From Chloroflexota bacterium (lineage in GTDB: Bacteria > Chloroflexota > Anaerolineae > Anaerolineales > UBA4823), in contig DAOVCZ010000005.1 in assembly GCA_030669775.1 (NCBI GenBank), positions 1 to 24,036 of the forward strand: a stretch of 24,036 nt of DNA, written 5' to 3'. Positions within the stretch are counted from its first letter, which is position 1. Every line of letters starts with the position of its first letter. The notes beneath the pieces are model-generated. The model saw only the letters and a program-made list of their open reading frames with translations, was not told where the DNA came from and did not search any database. A program made the translations under genes and the position numbers. Below are positions 15,396 through 21,874 of this stretch, piece after piece.

Positions 15396-15489
15396 CTGAA
15401 ACCTCCATCCTTGATGTATATTTACAAATTAATCACCTTTGGCAATTTATACCACCAATCTTGGTTCAGACCCTTAATTCGTTGGAGGC

Positions 15490-15517
15490 TTGACTCTGCT
15501 TCAACCTCGGGTATAAT
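15490..15517 (+). promoter_or_regulatory. Sigma-70-type promoter for the serS T-box leader
   Basis: TTGACT (15490-15495), a 16-nt spacer and a perfect TATAAT (15512-15517) predict transcription from about 15524. This matches the 5' edge of the T-box leader, whose first helix begins some 20 nt downstream. Confidence 0.8.
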
Positions 15518-15523
15518 CCCCTC

Positions 15524-15780
15524 CACATAGTCTGAAGTGACTTGCACGGAGCCAAGTAGCTGTATATCCTTCCAGAGAGCTGCCGGATGGTGCGAGGCAG
15601 CAGGTCAAGCAGTGAAATCCTCTCCGTCGACCCTTCCAAAGGTCAGTCGCTCCCGTAGGGATTCCGTCGTAAGGGAGCCGGGTACGCCCGATAGCGCGTC
15701 GATAAGGCCGTGATGAACGGCGAAAGCAGGTGGCACCACGAGCGCCCCCTCGTCCTGCATACGAGGGGGCTTATCTATTC
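15524..15780 (+). promoter_or_regulatory. T-box riboswitch (serine specifier) upstream of serS
   Basis: The leader shows the ordered parts of a T-box. The Stem I base is ACGGAG (15546-15551) with CTCCGT (15622-15627). The AGTA loop-E strand is at 15555-15558, opposite GTGAA (15612-15616). The specifier codon TCC (Ser) is at 15618-15620. The distal Stem I has AGAGAGC and GCTGCC/GGCAGC (15579-15584 with 15596-15601). Further helices follow (for example GCTCCC/GGGAGC and GCCGT/ACGGC). The T-box bulge AGGTGGCACCACGAG is at 15728-15742. The bulge bases TGGC (15731-15734) fit a tRNA ending GCCA, as expected for tRNA-Ser with a G discriminator. Uncharged tRNA-Ser should stabilise the antiterminator and allow serS expression. 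Together with its promoter this fills the gene-free stretch 15396-15812. Confidence 0.93.
15744..15780 (+). terminator. T-box regulated terminator hairpin
   Basis: The stem GCCCCCTCGT (15744-15753) / ACGAGGGGGC (15761-15770) has a 7-nt loop. It starts just after the T-box bulge, so its left arm competes with the antiterminator. The following tract, TTATCTATT, is interrupted, weaker than usual for an intrinsic terminator. The serS GGAGGTG site lies 30 nt further on and is not inside the hairpin, so transcriptional control remains more likely than ribosome-binding-site occlusion. Confidence 0.8.
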
Positions 15781-15812
15781 CACTAGCCAGGAATCATGTT
15801 GGAGGTGCAACT

Positions 15813-17090
15813 GTGTTAGATATCAATCTTATCCGTGAAGAACCCGATCTGGTGCGAGAGGCGTTACGCAAACGTCAATTGGATCCAGAACCAGTGGACC
15901 AGGTACTAGAGCTGGATGATCAGCGCCGGAACCTGATCCAGCAAGTCGAAGGTCTCAAGGCTGAACGCAATCTGGTCTCGAAAGAGATCGGAAAAATGAA
16001 AGACCAGTCTGAACGGCAGGCGAAAATAGATCAAATGCGCGGAGTTGGCGAGCGCATTGATGCATTGGATATCAATCTGCGAGAGGTGGAAGATCGGCTG
16101 GAAGCTCTGATGTCCGAGATGCCCAACATCCCCGATCCAGATGTCCCCCTGGGGATAGATGAGAGCCAGAATGTGATTATCAAGGCAGTCGGTAAGCTGC
16201 CAGAGTATGACTTTGAACCTCAACCGCATTGGGATTTAGGTCCAGCACTGGGGATGATCAATTTTGAGCAAGGTGTCAATATCGCTGGTTCCCGCTTTTA
16301 TGTTCTCAGCGGGGCTGGGGCGCGCTTGCAGCGAGCGCTGATCGCCTGGATGCTGGATTTACATATCCGGCAGGGCTATATTGAAAAATACACCCCTTTT
16401 ATGGTCAAGAGCGAAGTCTTGTATGGGGCTGGACAGCTCCCTAAGTTTGCTGATAACCTTTACCGAGACCATAAAGAAGATTTATGGATGGTACCAACAG
16501 CGGAGGTGCCACTGACCGGGCTGCATATGGATGAGATATTGGATGAGGCAGCACTGCCCCTGCATTACACTGCTTACACGCCATGCTTCCGCAGGGAGAA
16601 GATGAGCGCCGGGCGTGATGTGCGCGGGATAAAACGCGGTCACCAATTTGATAAGGTGGAGATGTATAAGTTCTGTAAAGCGGAGGATTCACCAGCTGAA
16701 TTTGAGAAAATGGTCGCCGATGCAGAGCAGGTTTGTGCAGAACTGGGATTAACTTACCGGATCAACCAACTCTGTACTGGAGACTTGGGCTTCGGTGCTC
16801 ACATCACCTATGATATCGAAGCCTGGGCTCCAGGTGTTGGGGAGTGGTTGGAGGTCTCGTCGGTGTCAAATGTTGGTGATTTTCAGGCCAGGCGCGCCAA
16901 TATCAGATATCGACTAGAGGAAGGAGGCCGAACCCGGTTTGTGCACACCATAAATGGCTCGGGATTGGGTTTGCCTCGCACATTGATCGCGGTCATGGAA
17001 AATTACCAACAGGTTGATGGTTCCGTGATAATACCCCCCGTTCTCCGTCCTTGGATGGGCGGCATTGTTCAGATCCACCCAGAGGGATAA
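15813..17090 (+). CDS. serS: Seryl-tRNA synthetase
   Basis: This 425-residue enzyme has the standard SerRS build. The N-terminal long helical arm (about 30-105), rich in Glu, Arg and Lys, contacts the tRNA-Ser variable arm, and the class II core follows. Visible signatures are TAEVPLTGLH (229-238), motif 2 CFRREKMSAGRDVRGIKRGHQF (258-279) and motif 3 NGSGLGLPRTLIAVMENYQ. It charges tRNA-Ser (and tRNA-Sec if present) with serine. The start is GTG 15813, with GGAGGTG (15801-15807) 5 nt upstream. Expression should be controlled by the T-box leader just ahead. A DUF456 gene starts 1 nt after the stop, so the two are co-transcribed. Confidence 0.97.
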   Translation: MLDINLIREEPDLVREALRKRQLDPEPVDQVLELDDQRRNLIQQVEGLKAERNLVSKEIGKMKDQSERQAKIDQMRGVGERIDALDINLREVEDRLEALMSEMPNIPDPDVPLGIDESQNVIIKAVGKLPEYDFEPQPHWDLGPALGMINFEQGVNIAGSRFYVLSGAGARLQRALIAWMLDLHIRQGYIEKYTPFMVKSEVLYGAGQLPKFADNLYRDHKEDLWMVPTAEVPLTGLHMDEILDEAALPLHYTAYTPCFRREKMSAGRDVRGIKRGHQFDKVEMYKFCKAEDSPAEFEKMVADAEQVCAELGLTYRINQLCTGDLGFGAHITYDIEAWAPGVGEWLEVSSVSNVGDFQARRANIRYRLEEGGRTRFVHTINGSGLGLPRTLIAVMENYQQVDGSVIIPPVLRPWMGGIVQIHPEG

Positions 17091-17091
17091 A

Positions 17092-17586
17092 TTGCCTGCT
17101 TGGGTAAGCGTACTTGCTTTTTGGTTGACACTGCTGGTCATGCTGGTGGGGTTGGTGTTGTTGATTGTGCCTATATTCCCGGGGATCACGGTGATCTGGG
17201 TGGCGGCACTGCTTTACGGGATCGCCACCGGATTCGATACCCTGGGAATTGTTATTTTTGTGTTGATCACCCTGGGAATGGTTGCTGGTATCAGCGCGGA
17301 CAATCTCTTAATGGGGGCTGGTGCGCGCCAGGGAGGTGCTTCATGGTTGACAATCATTGTCGCTCTCATCGCAGGTATCGCCGGTACAGTCTTTTTTCCT
17401 CCAATCGGCGGATTGATCGCCATACCGATAGCCATATTTCTGCTTGAGCTGTTGCGAAATCGCGAATGGCGTAGTGCTTGGCGAGCGATACGCGGTGTAG
17501 CCTTGGGTTGGGGGTTGTCTTTCTTAGTTCGCTTTGGGATTGGGCTGGTAATGATCTCAGCCTGGCTGATCTGGGCGCTCTACTAG
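17092..17586 (+). CDS. DUF456-family integral membrane protein
   Basis: The 164-residue, very hydrophobic protein has about four to five membrane segments and two Gly-rich units typical of DUF456. The first is VGLVLLIVPIFPGITVIWVAALLYGIATGF; the second is the GTVFFPPIGGLIAIPIAIFLLEL turn. No reaction is known for the family. TTG 17092 was preferred because AGAGGG (17081-17086) is 5 nt upstream; an in-frame TTG at 17065 would overlap serS by 26 nt and adds a charged, non-conserved tail. As the second gene after the T-box it would rise with serS when tRNA-Ser is uncharged. It is convergent with the HEAT gene, with 21 nt between the stops. Confidence 0.82.
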   Translation: MPAWVSVLAFWLTLLVMLVGLVLLIVPIFPGITVIWVAALLYGIATGFDTLGIVIFVLITLGMVAGISADNLLMGAGARQGGASWLTIIVALIAGIAGTVFFPPIGGLIAIPIAIFLLELLRNREWRSAWRAIRGVALGWGLSFLVRFGIGLVMISAWLIWALY

Positions 17587-17607
17587 CGATGAGAGAGGAT
17601 TGATCGT

Positions 17608-18189
17608 TTAGGGTTTGAAGAATACCATTCCTACCCCCATCTTTTCCAAACCCTGCCCTGCCCAATGCTCCATGATGGCTGAATCCTCATCTAAAACCTT
17701 AACTAATATTGGGATGGCACGGGTGTCGCCGATCGCACTTAAAGCACGCACTGCCTCCAGGCGAGCTGCTTGAGGGTTATTTTCTATCACCTCAATCAAT
17801 GCTGGCACAGCATCTTCCCCAATGGCGATCAGCGCATCCCCTGCCAGGCGTGCCAAAAGCCGGTCTGATGCACTCAGGGTTTGGATCAATTGTGTGATGG
17901 CATCGGAATTCGGTTGGCGGCGTATGGCTAAAGCCGCGCATTGCTGCACCTCTGGTTCCGGGTCGCGCAGGGCTTGCAGGAGTAGTGGGGTCGATTCAGG
18001 TGTGTGGATTTCCGCCAATGTTCTGGTAGCCCACCAGCGGATATCCGCATCTTGATCTCGCAGAAACTCTCTTAGGGTCATCAGACTGTATGAACCGGCT
18101 GCTGCCAACTGCATAGCAGCAATCTCCGCTCGTTCGTCAGACCCGCAGGTAAATTCCGTTATCAGGTCAGATTTATCGATCCCTATCAT
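17608..18189 (-). CDS. HEAT-repeat protein
   Basis: The 193-residue protein is made of about five helical pairs of the PBS-lyase HEAT-like type. Examples are ADIRWWATRTLAEIHTPESTPLLLQALRD, PEVQQCAALAIRR, RLLARLAGDALIAIGEDAVPALIEVIEN and ARLEAVRALSAIGDTRAIPILVKVLDE. Such repeats make a curved scaffold for protein binding. No catalytic residues or signal peptide are seen, so a cytoplasmic adaptor role is likely but the partner is unknown. It begins 6 nt after the Trm112-like gene, with AAGGA close to the ATG, so the two are almost certainly in one operon. Confidence 0.85.
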   Translation of the reverse strand: MIGIDKSDLITEFTCGSDERAEIAAMQLAAAGSYSLMTLREFLRDQDADIRWWATRTLAEIHTPESTPLLLQALRDPEPEVQQCAALAIRRQPNSDAITQLIQTLSASDRLLARLAGDALIAIGEDAVPALIEVIENNPQAARLEAVRALSAIGDTRAIPILVKVLDEDSAIMEHWAGQGLEKMGVGMVFFKP

Positions 18190-18195
18190 CTGTCC

Positions 18196-18411
18196 TTATT
18201 CGGGAGGAGGGATGGGGAGTTCTTCTTTTGGGGTAGCCTGCCACTTATCTCCCTCATCGATCAGCATTACTGGAATATCATCCCGAATTGGATATTTGCG
18301 ATCACAATCCTGGCAGATCAACCAGGTTTCCTTGTAGTATTCGAGCAGGCCTTCTTTTTCTCTAACGCAGTTCGGACAGCGGAGGATGTCCAGTAGTTCC
18401 TGACTGACCAT
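18196..18411 (-). CDS. Trm112-like / UPF0434 zinc-ribbon protein
   Basis: The 71-residue protein begins MVSQELLDILRCPNC and continues with LICQDCDRKYPIRDDIPVMLIDE, the standard layout of the Trm112/UPF0434 family. C12 and C15 (CPNC) with C33 and C36 (CQDC) should bind one zinc. In eukaryotes and archaea Trm112 activates methyltransferases; in bacteria its role is not settled. The Pro/Glu-rich tail (PKEELPIPPPE) is an extra. GGAG lies about 6 nt before ATG 18411. It sits between the VanW-family gene (39 nt upstream) and the HEAT gene, so it is probably the middle gene of a three-gene operon. Confidence 0.9.
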   Translation of the reverse strand: MVSQELLDILRCPNCVREKEGLLEYYKETWLICQDCDRKYPIRDDIPVMLIDEGDKWQATPKEELPIPPPE

Positions 18412-18449
18412 AATGATCTCCTCTTGGAAGTAACTTGAGTGAGGTTGGA

Positions 18450-20339
18450 TTAACCGTCGTTATTCTTCTTCTTTCCCTCTTTTGGAGGCATGCCTTTTGT
18501 GCCAGGACCGTACTCGTGTACGGCTCGCCAGGGCATGTAATGGGTGGAGAAAGTATCCTCAAATAGTGTCTCGCCATTACGGCTGACGGAACGTGTAATG
18601 GTCACATCGGCACCTTCCACCGCCCAATCAACTTGTACAATCTCTCCCTTTGCCAGATCTGGATTTTCCACATACAGCGGATCAGGAGGGTCGACCTTGT
18701 TCTTTAAACCGGTTGTGTGCCACTCCACTGTGCGACCATCTGAGGTCGAATAAAATTTCCAGGTCAGGGTACGAGCGGCTTGGTTGACATAAGTTTCCAT
18801 CAGCAACCAGTTCGGGGTATCGTTGGTGAACTTGAAATCCACCAGAGGGGTGTACACGGTAGCATCTAATCCGGCCAGACTGGTGTTATAACCCCCATCT
18901 GCCTTCAATTCGTAATAACCTACACGGTAAGCATGGGGATAGCGTTCGACGACTGGATAGCCACCGAAAAACACCGTACGGAAAAAAGTTGTGCTTACCT
19001 GGCAAACCCCACCGCCAACGCCCTGTATGGTGCGATTGCCATAAATGATCAACGCTTCGGCATAACCATTATCCAGACTGACATCTCCCAGTTCTTCTCC
19101 CATCGAGAATGTTGCTCCAGGCGCTACCAACACTCCGTGGTACTGACCAGCAGCTGTGGTAATGTTTTGTATTCGTTCGGCGCTTGAACCATAAAAATAT
19201 GAGGTATGTGAGCTGACCAATTCAGAGATGCCCAGCTGTTCAGCAGTAGCATCGTCCCCTACTTGAGGTGCTGTGTGTTCGAGATCAAGGGGGATCTTAT
19301 GGTCTCCAGCTAAAAGTTTTTGATTGATGGCTTCAACTGTGCCGGTCACATTTAGTGAACGACCGATCACTGCCGGTTCGATCACCTCTAGCTGACGGGT
19401 TTCGTCATTGAAAATAAAGCGGGCGCTTTGGCGATCTAGTGCCAATTGAGGTGCAATACCTTCCAAGAACGAGCTCAGACCATCTGCCTGTAAACCAACT
19501 TGGTAGCGTTCGCCTTCGGGGTCTTTGATCCGTTCGATGGTGATCATTTGAGCCAGGGCATCCGGTTCAAATGTCCAGGGTCCAGGATCGCTCTCTTGAG
19601 AATCAGGGACTGTGAGTTTTAGTGGTTGGCTCAGGATCTGCCGTGCGATTTCAGCTTGTTCTTCCACGTTTAATATGACCGGGGAATACTCGTCGATAAC
19701 CAGCTGAATCTCGCTATCGCGCATTGTTTGTAATTGCTCTCTCAGGTCTTCCAATGTTGCAGGAATGTTTAAGTGCCTGCCGATCTGCCCGGGGCGTACG
19801 ACTACCTCCACTCCATCGACGCTGAGGGAGGCTTCAACCTTTTGAATATCAGTTTGGGGGGCAATGTTCTCTAGGTACACCTGGGCAGTGTTTTCATCGA
19901 AAACGTACATTGGGGGCAGGGATGTGCCCAGATACCAGGATTTGAACTGGTCTAAAAGGCGGGTGGGCGGTCCGCCATTACGTCCGTACAGATAAGCCGC
20001 GCTGGCGGTGGTTTGAGGGTTTAGATAAAAACCGACCTGGGAAGGGGTAGTCAGCCAGATTTTTTCTCCATCGCGGAAGAGGATCTTACCTTGGCTGGGA
20101 AACTCCAGTCTTTTCTCAAGCAGGGAAGCTGCTTCTGCGGGTTCCATTCCAGATAGGTCAACACCTGCGACAGATACTCCGGGATAAATCTTACCGGCGA
20201 ATGAGATGTTAAAACCGATCACCACAGCCACCAAGAGCACGGTGAAAATTATCAATCCCCCAATGATGGCGGTTAGTATCTGTGGAATCAGGTCGATTGG
20301 ACGTGATAAATTTGGTGAGGCGGTAGAAATATTTCTCAT
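18450..20339 (-). CDS. VanW-family membrane-anchored cell-wall protein
   Basis: The 629-residue protein has one N-terminal transmembrane helix (about 22-45). It then has repeated units like the putative peptidoglycan-binding domain PG_binding_4, for example VEVVVRPGQIGRHLNIPATLEDLREQL (about 177-215) and LEVIEPAVIGRSLNVTGTVEAINQKL (about 317-342). The VanW domain (about 378-520) carries the signature IQGVGGGVCQVSTTFF. A C-terminal beta segment (VDWAVEGADVTITRSVSRNGE) resembles a G5-type region. The product should face outward and touch the cell wall. VanW itself has no established reaction; the name does not imply vancomycin resistance. The start has no strong ribosome-binding site. It is divergent from the PLP-enzyme gene. 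Confidence 0.92.
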   Translation of the reverse strand: MRNISTASPNLSRPIDLIPQILTAIIGGLIIFTVLLVAVVIGFNISFAGKIYPGVSVAGVDLSGMEPAEAASLLEKRLEFPSQGKILFRDGEKIWLTTPSQVGFYLNPQTTASAAYLYGRNGGPPTRLLDQFKSWYLGTSLPPMYVFDENTAQVYLENIAPQTDIQKVEASLSVDGVEVVVRPGQIGRHLNIPATLEDLREQLQTMRDSEIQLVIDEYSPVILNVEEQAEIARQILSQPLKLTVPDSQESDPGPWTFEPDALAQMITIERIKDPEGERYQVGLQADGLSSFLEGIAPQLALDRQSARFIFNDETRQLEVIEPAVIGRSLNVTGTVEAINQKLLAGDHKIPLDLEHTAPQVGDDATAEQLGISELVSSHTSYFYGSSAERIQNITTAAGQYHGVLVAPGATFSMGEELGDVSLDNGYAEALIIYGNRTIQGVGGGVCQVSTTFFRTVFFGGYPVVERYPHAYRVGYYELKADGGYNTSLAGLDATVYTPLVDFKFTNDTPNWLLMETYVNQAARTLTWKFYSTSDGRTVEWHTTGLKNKVDPPDPLYVENPDLAKGEIVQVDWAVEGADVTITRSVSRNGETLFEDTFSTHYMPWRAVHEYGPGTKGMPPKEGKKKNNDG

Positions 20340-20373
20340 TCAATAATCTTAACGATAAAAAATATCTGCATGT

Positions 20374-20388
20374 TCCCAATTATTGGGA
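20374..20388. promoter_or_regulatory. Inverted repeat in the vanW-family / PLP-enzyme divergent region
   Basis: TCCCAATTATTGGGA is a perfect palindrome with 7-nt arms around one central base. It lies 35 nt upstream of the VanW-family start and 77 nt upstream of the PLP-enzyme start. On the minus strand its TTGGGA half could double as a -35 box, 16 nt before TATCGT. It has the look of an operator for a dimeric regulator, but only one copy is seen and no regulator gene is nearby. Confidence 0.35.
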
Positions 20389-20414
20389 TTTAATTGTACC
20401 AAAAAGCCCTGGCT

Positions 20415-20420
20415 TATAAT
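20415..20420 (+). promoter_or_regulatory. -10 box for the PLP-enzyme gene
   Basis: This is a perfect TATAAT 44 nt before the start codon. The best -35 candidate, TTGTAC (20394-20399), gives a short 15-nt spacer, so the promoter may be weak or depend on an activator. Confidence 0.45.
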
Positions 20421-20464
20421 TGTTTTATGGTTTTGTTAAACCTTTCTAATAATAGGAGCAAATG

Positions 20465-21700
20465 ATGATTGATTTTTCACCACAACATGGTTTAGGCACT
20501 TTAGTCAATCACTACGCTGAGGGTGATCATCCTAATCATGCACATGTTATGCCAATTTACCAGACATCCTTGTTTAGTTTCCCGGATCATGCGACTGGGG
20601 TGGCAATTTACGATGGTTCCCAGAAAGGGTACACGTATACTCGGGCTGGCAACCCCAATGCAGATCATTTTGCCAGCAGGGTTGCTATGCTGGAAGCATT
20701 GGATTTAATCCGCGAACAGGAAATACCTGACATCGACAATCTGGTGGCTGGAAAGGCATTTGCCTCGGGGATGGCTGCTATCTCCTCTGCGATTTTAGCA
20801 CGGGTCAAAGAGGGAGAAGTGATCATCGCTCAAGAATCACTCTACAGCAATGCCTTTAATTTTCTAAATCTAATCATGCCCCGGGTTGGAATCAAGGTTG
20901 TCTGGGTGAAAGATACCTCGACGAAAGGTTGGGAAGCTGCCCTAAATGCTCATCCAAATGCGACATTAGTTTATGCAGAGACACCAGCAAATCCAACTAT
21001 GCTGGTGGTTAACCTCAGCGAGGTGGCTGAACTTGCCCACCAATATGGTTGTTGGTTAATGGTGGACAATACTTTTGCCACGCCATATTGCCAGCGGCCT
21101 CTTAGTTTAGGGGCGGATGTGGTAGTTCATTCTGCGACCAAGTATCTCTCCGGCCATGGGGTGATTATTGGTGGGTTGGTAATCAGCACGCATTTGGATT
21201 ATATGCGAGAGGAAATCCCTTTAATAATGAAGACCTTTGGAGGTGCACCGAGTCCGTTCGATGCCTGGTTGGCAAATCTGGGATTGAAAACTTTTGAATT
21301 ACGCATGCAGCGGCATTGCGAAAACGCAATGGGAGTCGCACGATTCCTCGAAGGACATCCCTCAATCGCAAGTGTAAATTACCCAGGTTTAGAAAACGAT
21401 GCCGGTCATGCCATCGCAGTAGAGCAAATGCATGCTTTTGGCGGTATGCTCTCCTTTGATCTTAAGGGAGGATTGAAGGCAGGTAAGAAATTAATGAATC
21501 GTTTACAGATAGCAACCCTCGGTGTCAGTCTGGGTAATGTCGACAGTCTTATACAGCATCCCGCCAGCATGACTCACGTCAGCGTACCACCTGCAGAAAG
21601 AAAAAAAATGGGAATCAGCGATGGTCTGGTGCGATTTTCGGTTGGTATTGAGAACCTGGACGACATTCTCGCTGATTTTGAGAACGGATTGGAGGGGTGA
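20465..21700 (+). CDS. PLP-dependent Cys/Met-metabolism enzyme (O-acetylhomoserine sulfhydrylase / cystathionine gamma-synthase / methionine gamma-lyase type)
   Basis: The protein of about 411 residues has the family's landmarks: TYTRAGNPN (phosphate-side Tyr/Arg), AFASGMAAI, AETPANPT, the MVDNTFATPY Asp that holds the PLP ring nitrogen, and the Schiff-base lysine in SATKYLSGHG (K226). GGAPSPFDAWLANLGLKTFELRMQRHCENA and QHPASMTHVSVPPAERKKMGISDGLVRFSVGIE are closest in feel to the sulfhydrylase/gamma-lyase branch. It would act on homoserine esters, cystathionine or methionine; the exact reaction cannot be told from motifs. An insertion of about 13 residues (DLIREQEIPDIDN) precedes AFASGM. Of two tandem ATGs, 20465 is 6 nt from AGGAG (20454-20458) and 20462 only 3 nt, so 20465 is preferred. 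Confidence 0.92.
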   Translation: MIDFSPQHGLGTLVNHYAEGDHPNHAHVMPIYQTSLFSFPDHATGVAIYDGSQKGYTYTRAGNPNADHFASRVAMLEALDLIREQEIPDIDNLVAGKAFASGMAAISSAILARVKEGEVIIAQESLYSNAFNFLNLIMPRVGIKVVWVKDTSTKGWEAALNAHPNATLVYAETPANPTMLVVNLSEVAELAHQYGCWLMVDNTFATPYCQRPLSLGADVVVHSATKYLSGHGVIIGGLVISTHLDYMREEIPLIMKTFGGAPSPFDAWLANLGLKTFELRMQRHCENAMGVARFLEGHPSIASVNYPGLENDAGHAIAVEQMHAFGGMLSFDLKGGLKAGKKLMNRLQIATLGVSLGNVDSLIQHPASMTHVSVPPAERKKMGISDGLVRFSVGIENLDDILADFENGLEG

Positions 21701-21807
21701 AATAAATTTCGTAGATTTTCCATGAGTTGGGAAGTTGTTCGAGGAAACCTGGCACTGACGAGGTAAATCTTACTGGTTGCTAATCTAGGGTTACACTGTC
21801 CTTCGAG

Positions 21808-21813
21808 TATAAT
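21808..21813 (+). promoter_or_regulatory. -10 box ahead of the macroglobulin-like gene
   Basis: This is a perfect TATAAT 61 nt before ATG 21875. No good -35 is found at 16-18 nt. The intergenic stretch 21701-21874 holds no other recognisable element apart from a four-codon ATG frame at 21833-21847. Confidence 0.35.
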
Positions 21814-21874
21814 CACGCTATCTTGAGGAACTATGCTGCATATTTGACCGTCTCCTATTTATGGAGAAACTGGT

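Noticed and set aside
18450..20339. Vancomycin-resistance locus suggested by the VanW name
   Set aside because: No vanH/A/X/Y ligase or dipeptidase genes or VanRS regulators are present; VanW-family proteins are widespread in non-resistant bacteria.
21833..21847. Four-codon ATG-CTG-CAT-ATT-TGA frame with GAGGA just upstream, in the leader of the macroglobulin-like gene
   Set aside because: Too short to judge; no attenuator hairpins or codon runs follow it.
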